A stretch of 38,375 nt of DNA. It comes from a virus. The notes under the pieces are model-generated. The model was not told the origin of the DNA, did no database searches, and saw only the letters and a program-made list of their open reading frames with translations. The stretch spans positions 1 through 38,375 of the IMG/VR virus record IMGVR_UViG_3300042691_020903. One strand, 5' to 3'. Below are positions 1 through 6,768 of this stretch, piece after piece (the stretch's first letter is position 1; every line of letters begins with the position of its first letter). The translations under genes were made by a program, and so were the position numbers.

Positions 1-69
1 ACACCACCGAGCGCCTCGGCCTTGAGCAGGCCGCCCATACCTTTACCCATGACCGCTGGAATAACCGCA
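1..69. repeat. 69-bp terminal direct repeat, left copy
   Basis: Bases 1-69 are identical to bases 38307-38375. The glycosyltransferase frame open at the right end continues through this repeat and stops at 107, so the repeat marks the seam of a circular sequence. Either the assembler duplicated an overlap at the seam, or the phage has a very short direct terminal repeat. The uninterrupted gene across the seam favours a circular or circularly permuted genome. Confidence 0.95.
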
Positions 70-107
70 TTAACGTCATAGAGCAATGGCACGCTACCTG
101 GTCCTGA
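1..107 (+). CDS. 3' end of CgeB-like glycosyltransferase (continues from 37547)
   Basis: This is the C-terminal end of the gene that starts at 37547 and crosses the circle junction. Reading from base 3 gives a segment beginning TTERLGLEQAAH and ending EQWHATWS before TGA at 105-107. Joined across the seam the protein is 288 residues. It overlaps the next gene (ATG at 86) by 22 bases, the tight overlap seen throughout this genome. See the entry at 37547 for function. Confidence 0.85.
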   Translation, partial: TTERLGLEQAAHTFTHDRWNNRINVIEQWHATWS

Positions 108-742
108 CCGGCTACGACGACAACATGAGCGCGATCGGGGACCGATGCTCCGCCACCCACCGAGCCTATGCCGAGCGGCATGGCTACGACCATGAGGTGG
201 TGCGCGAGTACCTACCCACCAGCCACGCCAGCCATCAGAAGATCCGGCTGCTCCGTGAGCGCATCGACAGTTATGACGCCATCCTGTGGCTCGATGCCGA
301 CACGGTGGTGTTCGGCGGCCTGACCATCGAAGGGTTCAAGGGCCACCGGCATGTGATGGACATCAGCGTGGACTGGTGCGCACCGGTCTCAGATGACGAC
401 CGCCCAGAGCGGACCACCTACGTCTCCTGCGGCAACTTCGTCCTGTGGAATACCCCCGACACAGCCGAGTTCATCAACGAATGGGAGCGCCACAGCGCAC
501 GGTACGCCACGCGGCAGGTGTGCTGCTGGGAGCAGGACGGCCTCCGCGCCGCCATGAACGCCTCGCTCTGGTTCAATGACCGCGTGCGCCGTCATCCACG
601 CCGCGTCCTCAACGCCGTCCATGATACCTGCACCAACCGCAACTTCCCCACCCGCGCCCCCAAGCCCTACCAGCCGGGAGACTTCCTCCTGCACCTGACC
701 AACGTCGACCGCATCGCCATCCTTAACGAGCTAGGCCTATGA
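86..742 (+). CDS. Glycosyltransferase with DxD motif, GT34 (GMA12/MNN10)-like
   Basis: A 218-residue protein with the layout of small GT-A glycosyltransferases. It has an N-terminal strand YLVLTGY, a KIRLLRE helix, and the metal-binding LWLDADTVV at about residues 67-75 (DAD at 70-72). An EQDGL segment follows near residue 150, and the C-terminal GDFLLHLTN recalls the GDF(I/L)(L/V)H end of GT34 galactosyl/mannosyl transferases. From the family, it should move a sugar from a nucleotide-sugar donor; the acceptor is unknown. It sits between the junction-spanning CgeB-like transferase and a lipoprotein, and its stop overlaps the next start (ATGA). It probably helps decorate a phage or host surface glycan. 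The GT assignment is firm; the GT34 label is by eye. Confidence 0.75.
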   Translation: MARYLVLTGYDDNMSAIGDRCSATHRAYAERHGYDHEVVREYLPTSHASHQKIRLLRERIDSYDAILWLDADTVVFGGLTIEGFKGHRHVMDISVDWCAPVSDDDRPERTTYVSCGNFVLWNTPDTAEFINEWERHSARYATRQVCCWEQDGLRAAMNASLWFNDRVRRHPRRVLNAVHDTCTNRNFPTRAPKPYQPGDFLLHLTNVDRIAILNELGL

Positions 743-1089
743 AACACGCAATCCTCCTCACCGCGCTCCTGTTCATCGGTTGCGCCAAGGAACGCCCCGA
801 CTCGCCCACCGGCACTTCGGCGCCCACCCCCAAGCGGGCCGTCACCTACACCGCCCAATGCACCGACTGCCTGATCGGGTGGTACGATAGCCTTGGCACC
901 TTCCAATACACCTACGCGCTGGGGTCATGGACCCTCACGCACAACCTGGAGCGGGGCGATCGCCTGTTCTTTGAGGTGAACAGCAACGGCGTCCCTGCCC
1001 CCGTCACCGGAACCGTGGTGATCGACGGTGACACCTTCGCCGCCGATACCGACCCCATGACCGTCACCTTTGATACCTCCGTGCCATGA
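739..1089 (+). CDS. Small lipoprotein
   Basis: A 116-residue protein with a lipoprotein signal peptide: MKHAILLTALLFIGC has a basic start, a hydrophobic core and a lipobox ending at Cys15. The mature part begins with a Ser/Thr/Pro-rich tether and continues as a compact, probably beta-rich domain with a C-x2-C pair (QCTDCL). It overlaps both neighbours by 4 bases, so it is translated with a glycosyltransferase and a methyltransferase. An exported phage lipoprotein could alter the infected cell surface, for example by blocking superinfection. That role is inferred from location only. Confidence 0.6.
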   Translation: MKHAILLTALLFIGCAKERPDSPTGTSAPTPKRAVTYTAQCTDCLIGWYDSLGTFQYTYALGSWTLTHNLERGDRLFFEVNSNGVPAPVTGTVVIDGDTFAADTDPMTVTFDTSVP

Positions 1090-1688
1090 AGAACCTTGAA
1101 GAGATCACCGCGCTGACGCCCTGGGTACCCGCATGGCATGAGACTGGCGCCTGCGCTGACCGCAGACACATACTATGGATCTACGAGATCCTGAAGCGCA
1201 CCGGCGTAAAGCGCACCTTAGAGATCGGCGTACATAGCGGGTGCAGCAGCGCGGCATTCGTTGCCGCCGGCGTGCCTGACGCTCACTTTTGCGACATCAC
1301 CCGTCGCGCCGATGCCATGTCGGTCATCAGAGGCCACGGCACGTTCCACCAGCGCAAAGGGTGTGACGTAATTCATGACAGCGAGCCGTTTGACCTGGTG
1401 TTCGTTGACGGGCGGCACGATATGGAGGCGGTGATGGAGGAATGGGAGGCGCTGAAGGCCAAGCCGCCAAAGATCATTATCGCCCATGACGTGAACAGCA
1501 CCACCATCGGCTTCCCGCATTGCGAGGGGGCGGCGTGGCTTCAAGGCGTTCTATCCGTTGGCGGAAGCATACACCTTGAAGACAAGCAGCTGCGCGAAGG
1601 CGAAATGACGCACAGGGGTATGCTTGCCGCCACATATAGCACCGACCTATCGTCGCGCATTCTTGCGGCCTATGATGCCATCCTGTAG
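1086..1688 (+). CDS. Class I SAM-dependent methyltransferase (Methyltransf_24-like)
   Basis: A 200-residue protein with the Rossmann methyltransferase signatures: motif I LEIGVHSGCSS (about residues 45-55), the acidic strand FDLVFVDGRHD (about 102-112) and IIAHDV (about 131-136). VDGRHD followed by HD is typical of the Methyltransf_24 / cephalosporin-hydroxylase-like group, often found in glycan or O-antigen loci. No target-recognition or PPC motif is present, so a DNA target is unlikely. It starts by ATGA overlap with the lipoprotein gene. Its last 42 bases overlap the 3' end of the opposite-strand glycosyltransferase gene. The substrate is unknown; a sugar is the best guess from context. 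Confidence 0.7.
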   Translation: MKNLEEITALTPWVPAWHETGACADRRHILWIYEILKRTGVKRTLEIGVHSGCSSAAFVAAGVPDAHFCDITRRADAMSVIRGHGTFHQRKGCDVIHDSEPFDLVFVDGRHDMEAVMEEWEALKAKPPKIIIAHDVNSTTIGFPHCEGAAWLQGVLSVGGSIHLEDKQLREGEMTHRGMLAATYSTDLSSRILAAYDAIL

Positions 1689-2360
1689 CTCCATGCCGAT
1701 CATCCCAAGGGCCACGTCAGCGGACAGGTAAATAGCCCGCGACACCCACTTGTCGTACGCCCATAGGTTGACGTCGGTCTTGATGTCGGTGAGGCACGGG
1801 ATGCCATCGCCAAGGCCGACCAGGGTGGCCCTGCCCCCGTTGGCAATGATCCGTGCGTTGCTGTCGGTATCCAGCCCACGCCCCTTGTGTGGGGTCCACA
1901 GCTCATCACCGATACGCTCCACCAGCCCCCTGCTCAGCACCCTGCCAGCCCCGAACGACAGGTTGCCGACCACAGGCTCGCGCTGCGACAATAGGCACGA
2001 CCTCCCGGTGGCCTTGTCGTAAAGCGCGCAGGACCGTGGCACCACATATTCAGCCCCGCCATCGATCGCCGCGGCTGCCAATGCCATATACCGAGCGTCA
2101 ATAAAGTCGTCGCTCGGTAGCACGATCAGCGCGTCCCAGTCCTTTGTAAGGGCCAGCGCCAGCGCCGAGTTATGCTTTGCCCCCAATGGCTCGTTGGCTA
2201 CCTCCACGTGGTCAACACCATGCCTCTTGCAGTTGTTGATATTATCCTGGTCACCAATGGTGACGGCTGCGCTTATATTTGCCATCGGCATGGTGTGTCG
2301 CATCCATAGATCCGATAGCCACGCCCTCTGATGCAGGCATGTGAGTACATGTAGTCTCAT
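1647..2360 (-). CDS. GT2-like glycosyltransferase, the only reverse-strand gene
   Basis: A 237-residue protein with a GT-A nucleotide-sugar transferase layout: an N-terminal strand RLHVLTCLHQR, the NEPLGAKHNSAL segment near residues 56-67 typical of GT2 enzymes, and the metal-binding VLPSDDFID (SDD at about 83-85). It is the only gene I can support on the minus strand. It converges on and overlaps the methyltransferase gene by 42 bases, and its 5' end overlaps the divergent + gene starting at 2341 by 20 bases. A -7-like TACCTTTG lies about 5 bases before its ATG on the minus strand, so its mRNA may be nearly leaderless. The inversion suggests an independently regulated, probably acquired gene. 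Confidence 0.7.
   Translation of the reverse strand: MRLHVLTCLHQRAWLSDLWMRHTMPMANISAAVTIGDQDNINNCKRHGVDHVEVANEPLGAKHNSALALALTKDWDALIVLPSDDFIDARYMALAAAAIDGGAEYVVPRSCALYDKATGRSCLLSQREPVVGNLSFGAGRVLSRGLVERIGDELWTPHKGRGLDTDSNARIIANGGRATLVGLGDGIPCLTDIKTDVNLWAYDKWVSRAIYLSADVALGMIGMELQDGIIGRKNARR
2274..2281 (+). promoter_or_regulatory. Candidate promoter -7 box (TATATTTG) for the structural operon
   Basis: A perfect Bacteroidota -7 element lies 59 bases before the first gene of the long rightward block, inside the reverse-strand glycosyltransferase gene. No TTG lies at the usual distance upstream, so the -33 element is weak or absent. Because it falls in coding sequence it could be chance, but the same octamer precedes three other transcription-unit starts here. 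Confidence 0.4.
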
Positions 2361-2826
2361 ACGCTCAAAGGTAGAGCCTCATCATATAGAGGAGGCTAAG
2401 GCTATCCTGTCGCGACTGCATTATATACCGCGACAAGACGTGGTGTGGGCCAATGGTGACTTCATCAAGGCCAAGGCCATCGCCCTTGAGCTGGCGTCAT
2501 ATCGACCCTCCTCAACGTGCCTGGGCTGTCACTTTCGCGTGATCAACATCTTGCGCGAAGTGGTAGGACAGCCCCCCATCGGAGGGGAAGCCTCGCCGCG
2601 CCTGCGCGATCACCGCCTATCCATCTGCCGAGGCGTGGCTCCTGACGGCAGCGATGCGTGCCGAGCCTTCCACCACAGCACACAGTCGTGCGGAAGGCTT
2701 ATCTTGGGAGCCATCATGCCTGAGCGCGTCACCATCAGCGATGGACGTCAGATACAACCGTGCGGCTGTTTCATGCCGCTCAAGGCGTCGATAAAAAGCG
2801 AACGTTGCCCCGCCAACCTATGGTGA
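2341..2826 (+). CDS. Cys-rich phage protein with C-terminal CGC..CP..W motif
   Basis: A 161-residue protein, first of the long rightward run. The N-terminal half is helical with a CLGCH pair. The C-terminal half has cysteines in SIC, ACR, SCG, CGC and a final ERCPANLW. The ending CGC-x3-K-x5-K-x2-CP-x2-W recurs in small Bacteroidota phage proteins and looks like a zinc-binding knuckle. The start is GTG at 2341, within the 5' end of the opposite gene; later in-frame GTG codons are possible, but they would remove the conserved-looking helical region. It overlaps the next gene by 7 bases. Function unknown; a zinc-stabilised DNA- or RNA-binding role is a guess. Confidence 0.6.
   Translation: MSTCSLIRSKVEPHHIEEAKAILSRLHYIPRQDVVWANGDFIKAKAIALELASYRPSSTCLGCHFRVINILREVVGQPPIGGEASPRLRDHRLSICRGVAPDGSDACRAFHHSTQSCGRLILGAIMPERVTISDGRQIQPCGCFMPLKASIKSERCPANLW
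2366..2373 (-). promoter_or_regulatory. Candidate -7 box (TACCTTTG) for the reverse glycosyltransferase gene
   Basis: On the minus strand TACCTTTG fits TAnnTTTG and ends 5 bases before the ATG at 2360, placing the transcription start at or next to the start codon. No clear -33 TTG is visible. It lies inside the divergent gene beginning at 2341, so this promoter and the one at 2274 would fire towards each other across about 90 bp. Confidence 0.35.
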
Positions 2827-3065
2827 TCCAAGCACAGCTGACGCTATCTGATGGCAAGACGCCTGGCGCCTGGCGCAAAGGCGCCACCATCATACTGGCC
2901 TGCATCGCCGCAGGATGCCGCATCGTGCCTAACCCACTGAACAAGATACCTGATGAGTGGAGCCAATATGTTGTGGACCAGCACGAACACCGGACATCCG
3001 TGGCACTGGACCAGCACAACGACGTGGTGAAGCGCAAGCGCGGACGACCTAAGAAGACCTCATGA
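2820..3065 (+). CDS. Hypothetical protein with AT-hook-like basic C-terminus
   Basis: An 81-residue protein. The ATG at 2820 overlaps the previous stop and is preferred to an upstream in-frame start at 2760, which would lie deep in the preceding gene. The body is unremarkable; the end KRKRGRPKK contains an RGRP AT-hook-like core that can bind the minor groove of DNA. Its position just before the terminase genes suggests a DNA-associated or packaging-linked job. The family is not recognised. Confidence 0.55.
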   Translation: MVIQAQLTLSDGKTPGAWRKGATIILACIAAGCRIVPNPLNKIPDEWSQYVVDQHEHRTSVALDQHNDVVKRKRGRPKKTS

Positions 3066-3289
3066 CCATGCCTACCTTCGCCGACATCTTTGCCGAGGCC
3101 GAGAGCATCGCCGTTGACGAACAGGCTTATGAGGTAGCTGCGCTCATCAGCGCCGATGGACACCAGCGCGCCATCGTTGAGCGGCGCCTCTCCGGTAAGG
3201 ATATAATCAGGTATCACGCCATCATGGAACGCGCCTACTCTCGCCTCTCCCTGCGCGAGAACACGCGCGGTAAAATAGAGCTGCTCTGA
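3062..3289 (+). CDS. Hypothetical small acidic helical protein
   Basis: A 75-residue protein in the ATGA-linked chain leading to the terminase. It starts at 3062 (overlap with previous stop) or at the second ATG at 3068. It looks mostly helical, with an acidic first half and a basic second half, and has no motif I recognise. It overlaps the next ATG by one base at 3289. It looks real because of the tight coupling and lack of competing frames. Confidence 0.5.
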   Translation: MTMPTFADIFAEAESIAVDEQAYEVAALISADGHQRAIVERRLSGKDIIRYHAIMERAYSRLSLRENTRGKIELL

Positions 3290-3741
3290 TGCCTGCCAAG
3301 CAATGTCCCAACGGCAAGTGGAAGTGGGGAGAGGATGGCCCATGCACCTTCGACAGCAAGGAGCAGGCACAGCGCTGGGGCTATTGGTACGAGGTGCACA
3401 AGAGGGTGAACGCCGCCGCATCGACCTATACACCCAACGACGGCATGGCTGAAGAGGCCAGGCGCGGCTTGCAATGGGTGAAGGAGCTTGGTCGTGGTGG
3501 CACCAACATTGGCAGAGGCAGAGCCACAGACATCGTCAACAGGACCGGCATGAGCCTCGACACGGTGAAGAGGATGAAGGCCTACTTCGACCGGCACGAG
3601 GTCGACAAGAAGGGGCAGGGCTGGTCACCGGGCGAGGAGGGCTACCCAAGCAACGGCCGCATCGCATGGGCGCTGTGGGGTGGCGACCCCGGATGGACGT
3701 GGTCTAAAGCCATCATAGAGCACGAAGAGAGGGACGAATGA
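3289..3741 (+). CDS. Phage protein with GR-IAW-LWGGDPG domain (capsid/packaging associated)
   Basis: A 150-residue protein in two parts. The first begins MPAKQCPNGKWKWGEDG. The second, about residues 46-140, holds MAEEARRGL, GRGGTNIGRGRATDI, a VKRMKAYFDRH helix and NGRIAWALWGGDPGW. The pattern (AEEAxRGL ... RAxxLxNR ... MxxYFxRH ... IAWxLWGGD) is one I know from phage head and packaging proteins, where it occurs alone or fused to portal or prohead-protease proteins. Biochemical function is not established. It lies two genes before the large terminase, consistent with head morphogenesis. Confidence 0.6.
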   Translation: MPAKQCPNGKWKWGEDGPCTFDSKEQAQRWGYWYEVHKRVNAAASTYTPNDGMAEEARRGLQWVKELGRGGTNIGRGRATDIVNRTGMSLDTVKRMKAYFDRHEVDKKGQGWSPGEEGYPSNGRIAWALWGGDPGWTWSKAIIEHEERDE

Positions 3742-3762
3742 TGCTTTCAATACCCTTTGACT

Positions 3763-4053
3763 ATGGCAAAGAACGGCACCTCATTCAGCAAGGATAACCC
3801 CGGACCTGGTAGGCCCAAGGGCATACCCAACAAGTCCACCATCGCTGCCAAGGAAGCCTTTCAGCTTGCCTTCGACAAGATGGGAGGATGGGAGCGCCTT
3901 GCCCAGTGGGCGATGGAGGACAAGGACAACACCAAGGAGTTCTACAAGCTGTATGCCCGCCTCATCCCGCAGGACGTGACCAGCGGAGGGGACAAGCTGC
4001 CGGTGGTGACCATTAACGTCCCACCAATGCCGGATGGCGGACCTCAGTCCTAA
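3763..4053 (+). CDS. Putative small terminase subunit / DUF5681-like DNA-binding protein
   Basis: A 96-residue protein beginning MAKNGTSFSKDNPGPGRPKG. The NPGPGRPKGIPNKST segment is the basic N-terminal hallmark of DUF5681-type proteins and several small terminase subunits. A helical region follows (KEAFQLAFDKMGGWERLAQW) and then an LIPQDVTSG region. The ATG at 3763 is chosen over an in-frame TTG at 3757. It overlaps the large terminase gene by 20 bases. Small terminases recognise the packaging start and regulate the motor; the gene position fits well, but the fold cannot be confirmed by eye. Confidence 0.65.
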   Translation: MAKNGTSFSKDNPGPGRPKGIPNKSTIAAKEAFQLAFDKMGGWERLAQWAMEDKDNTKEFYKLYARLIPQDVTSGGDKLPVVTINVPPMPDGGPQS

Positions 4054-5392
4054 GCAGGGCCTCGCGTGGCGCCTGCTCATGGATAGCCAGCACAACGAGG
4101 TGCTGTACGGTGGAGGTGCCGGTGGTGGCAAGTCGTGGCTCGGTGCGCTGTGGCTGATGACATCGGCGCTCCAGCACCAAGGTTCCAGATGGCTGATGGG
4201 TCGAGCGGTCCTCAAGACGCTCAAGGAGACCACCCTCAACTCCTTCTTCGACGTGGCATCCATGCACGGGCTGAAGGCCGGTGAACACTACGACTACAAC
4301 GGTCAGGCGGGTATCATCACCATAGGCCAGTCCACCATCATCCTCAAAGACCTCTTCGCCTATCCGTCGGACCCCAACTTCGACGACCTTGGTTCGTTGG
4401 AGATCACCGGGGCGTTCATCGATGAGGCCAACCAGGTGACGGCCAAGGCCAAGGCCATCGTGGGTTCCCGCATCCGCTACAAGCTGGATGAGTTCGCCCT
4501 GCGCCCTAAGATGCTGCTGACGTGCAACCCCGCCCGCAACTGGGTCTTCAGCGAGTTCTACGACCCGTGGCGCAAAGGACACCTCGAGCCGCACCGCGCC
4601 TTCGTCCCCGCCCTTGTCACCGACAACCAGCACATCAGCCCCCACTATGTCGACAACCTCAAGCGCCTGACCGGACCCGACCGGGAGCGCCTGCTGCTGG
4701 GCAACTGGGACTATGACAACGACCCGGCTGCCCTGATGGACCACGACGCCATCACCGACCTGTTCACCAACGAGGTGGTGGACGGCCACGCCTACATCAC
4801 CGCCGACATCGCCCGCTATGGCAGCGACCGCACGGTGATACTGCTGTGGTCTGGGCTGGCGGTGGTGGACGCCGTGGTGCTGCCCAAGAGCAGCGTGGTG
4901 GAGTGCGCCGACACCATCAAGAGGCTTGCTGCCGAGCATGGCGTGGCGCGGTCACGCATCGTCGTGGATGACGATGGGGTCGGAGGCGGCGTGGTGGACC
5001 TGCTGCCTGGGTGCGTGGCGTTCAAGGGCGGCGGCAAGAGCGACCAGAACTACCGCAACATGAAGGCACAGTGCAGCTACATGCTGGCCGAGCGGGTCAA
5101 CGCACGGGATGTGTCGTGGCAGGTGGACGCGTGGCATGAGGAGGTCAAGGCCGAGCTGCGGTGGGTGAAGAGGGACAAGGTCGATAGCGATGGCAAGCTC
5201 ATCGTCTTGGGCAAGGACAAGGTGAAGGAAGGGCTGGGTCGCTCTCCGGACTTCGCCGACGCCCTGATGATGCGGATGGTCTTCGAGGTGCGCCATAGCG
5301 ACGTGGCCCTGGTTGACTACCTTCGCACCAAGGGAAGGGCGCACCGCAAGGAGCAGTTTAAAAAGGAGTTCAGATCCATAGTCATCAAATGA
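4034..5392 (+). CDS. terL: Terminase large subunit (packaging ATPase-nuclease)
   Basis: A 452-residue DNA-packaging motor protein. The ATPase has Walker A GGGAGGGKS (residues 26-34), Walker B GAFIDEA (Asp130-Glu131) and coupling motif LLTCNP (161-166). The C-terminal RNase H-like nuclease has ITADIARYGSD (Asp258), a second acidic cluster VDDDGVGGG and a third, DFADALMMR. Length and layout are typical of siphovirus terminases with the Terminase_6/3-type N-domain. It follows the small-subunit candidate (20-base overlap) and overlaps the next gene by ATGA. It pumps DNA into the procapsid through the portal (17148) and cuts the concatemer. Confidence 0.95.
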   Translation: MADLSPKQGLAWRLLMDSQHNEVLYGGGAGGGKSWLGALWLMTSALQHQGSRWLMGRAVLKTLKETTLNSFFDVASMHGLKAGEHYDYNGQAGIITIGQSTIILKDLFAYPSDPNFDDLGSLEITGAFIDEANQVTAKAKAIVGSRIRYKLDEFALRPKMLLTCNPARNWVFSEFYDPWRKGHLEPHRAFVPALVTDNQHISPHYVDNLKRLTGPDRERLLLGNWDYDNDPAALMDHDAITDLFTNEVVDGHAYITADIARYGSDRTVILLWSGLAVVDAVVLPKSSVVECADTIKRLAAEHGVARSRIVVDDDGVGGGVVDLLPGCVAFKGGGKSDQNYRNMKAQCSYMLAERVNARDVSWQVDAWHEEVKAELRWVKRDKVDSDGKLIVLGKDKVKEGLGRSPDFADALMMRMVFEVRHSDVALVDYLRTKGRAHRKEQFKKEFRSIVIK

Positions 5393-6084
5393 GCTACGTC
5401 TTCAACCTCACCGATGAGCAGGGGCGCACCATGACGTTCAAGGCTCCAAGCGCCGAGACCATCACGGTGCAGCAATGGAAGGAGCTGGTGGTGCCGCCGA
5501 TCACCATCAGCGAGGACGACTGGCTGGCGCAGGCGGAGGCCAACTATGAGCTGGCGCATCGCTTTGCTGGCATCCCCAAGGACATCCTGCGCCGTATGCC
5601 GCTGACTGAGTTCCGCAAGCTGATGGAAGCCTTTGAGCAGGTGGCCCTGGCAGGAGCGACAGCGCGCAAGGAGGGTGTGACCATCCCTGACACCATCACG
5701 CACCGTGGCGTGACCTATCGCGTCCCCAAGGACGCTGCCAACCAGATCAGCTACGGCCAGTACATTGACCTGAACGCCAGCCTCAAGGGGCTTCAGTACG
5801 AGGACGATGGCATCGCTGCGGTGCTGGCCGTGGTGCTGATGGAGGGCGACACCTACGACAGCAGCGGCCTGAAGCAGAGGGCGGATGCGTTCTCGTCGCT
5901 TCCTGCCATGACGGCGATCCCCATCGCGGCTTTTTTTTTCGCTTCTTGTCCAGACTTGGAGAAGGTCTGGAGCCGCTATATGTCGCTGACGCTGACATCA
6001 CGTCTGCACAGCGTAGCGCAGACCCTGGAAGGCTTGAGCGCCGATATGGATACCTCCTCGAAATCCGAAGAGCCGCAGAGCTGA
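5389..6084 (+). CDS. Tail assembly chaperone-like protein, unshifted product (gpG analogue)
   Basis: A 231-residue protein. The first 180 residues look like a folded helical domain with TITVQQWKEL, LAHRFAGIPKDILRRMP, YGQYIDL and IAAVLAVVLMEGDTYD, resembling the N-domain of phage tail assembly chaperones. Near residue 182 it reads AAFFFAS across a run of nine T, a -1 frameshift site (see 5934). Without the shift, translation ends at 6084. Lambda G and its relatives make a short and a frameshifted form, both needed to load the tape measure protein. Oddly, this gene lies next to terL rather than next to the tape measure gene (11545). Confidence 0.65.
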   Translation: MSYVFNLTDEQGRTMTFKAPSAETITVQQWKELVVPPITISEDDWLAQAEANYELAHRFAGIPKDILRRMPLTEFRKLMEAFEQVALAGATARKEGVTIPDTITHRGVTYRVPKDAANQISYGQYIDLNASLKGLQYEDDGIAAVLAVVLMEGDTYDSSGLKQRADAFSSLPAMTAIPIAAFFFASCPDLEKVWSRYMSLTLTSRLHSVAQTLEGLSADMDTSSKSEEPQS

Positions 6085-6239
6085 AGCCATTGCTCGATGC
6101 CATCTATGGGGAGCGACCAACGGTGATGGATCATGCGGTCTGGCCGGTCATGAGCATGATGGCGATGGAGCGTGATAGCAACGGCTACGAGGCTTCGTTC
6201 CATCGCATCTATCAGCAGCGCATCAGCCAGCGGCGCTGA
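5389..6239 (+). CDS. Tail assembly chaperone-like protein, -1 frameshift fusion (gpGT analogue)
   Basis: If ribosomes slip back one base on T TTT TTC at 5934-5940, the next codon is CGC at 5940. Translation then continues for 99 residues to the stop at 6237-6239, giving a 283-residue fusion. The extension contains LERRYGYLLEIRRAAELKP and MDHAVWPVMSMMAMERD, a helical acidic-basic segment plausible as a gpT-like tape-measure-binding domain. It has no convincing start codon of its own (the nearest is a TTG at 5946 right after the slip site), as expected for a shift-dependent extension. Seen: frames, heptamer, hairpin. Inferred: function. Confidence 0.7.
5934..5971 (+). promoter_or_regulatory. 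Programmed -1 ribosomal frameshift signal
   Basis: Bases 5931-5939 are nine T followed by C. In the reading frame of the upstream gene this gives the canonical X XXY YYZ heptamer T TTT TTC at 5934-5940. Eight bases later a hairpin can form: TCCAGAC (5949-5955) pairs with GTCTGGA (5965-5971) around a 9-nt loop. Heptamer, spacer and stem match the standard -1 frameshift architecture, and the -1 frame stays open to 6239. Confidence 0.85.
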
Positions 6240-6768
6240 CCTTGCCCACCTTGGGCAAACGACAAGGCTATTTGGTCACCATCTTCGCACGGTGCTATCT
6301 GCAACGGGACTGCGCGACATTTGGGAAGGTATCGTCATCGCCCACCAGGCGCGACTGACGTTCACCTCCCTTTGGAATACCGTCCTTGACGAGGACCATG
6401 ATGCTACCTATCCGAGAGCTGTTTGGAAGGAACCTGAACAGAATGGGGTAGTAGAAGGCAGGGCCATGCTCGATGCCTTCGTTGTCTCCATCTGGTTTGA
6501 GGATCAGCACACGACGGAGCGGACCACCGACGAGCGCGACACGGTGCATAGCGACATGAGCACGGTGGCACGCGAGTGCTTCTATCGCTTCAAGAGCCTG
6601 TACATCGACCGCATCACCGACGGGCTGGACCTGCGACTGTCCGGCGGCTATACCATCACGCCCTTCTGGGACCGCGTAGGCACCAGCACCACCGGCGTGG
6701 TGCTAACCTTCACCGTCATCGACACGATCGCACCGTGCGTCACCGATGACACCTTCCCGATCAGCTGA
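6172..6768 (+). CDS. Putative tail completion / neck protein
   Basis: A protein of up to 198 residues from GTG at 6172. The start is uncertain because this places 68 bases inside the frameshifted extension of the previous gene. Convincing coding begins around LFGHHLRTVLSATG (from about 6269), but no ATG precedes it. The body has TYPRAVWKEPEQN, DAFVVSIWFEDQH, ARECFYRFKSLYID and a C-terminal YTITPFWDRVGTSTTGVVLTFTV. The last part resembles proteins encoded beside gp10-like genes in Bacteroidota phages. It overlaps the gp10-like gene by one base. Tail terminator or completion is inferred from the neighbours. Confidence 0.45.
   Translation: MIATATRLRSIASISSASASGADLAHLGQTTRLFGHHLRTVLSATGLRDIWEGIVIAHQARLTFTSLWNTVLDEDHDATYPRAVWKEPEQNGVVEGRAMLDAFVVSIWFEDQHTTERTTDERDTVHSDMSTVARECFYRFKSLYIDRITDGLDLRLSGGYTITPFWDRVGTSTTGVVLTFTVIDTIAPCVTDDTFPIS

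Noticed and set aside
4013-4939. 308-codon minus-strand frame inside terL
   Set aside because: Opposite-strand shadow caused by high GC codon use of the terminase gene; no domain-like sequence.
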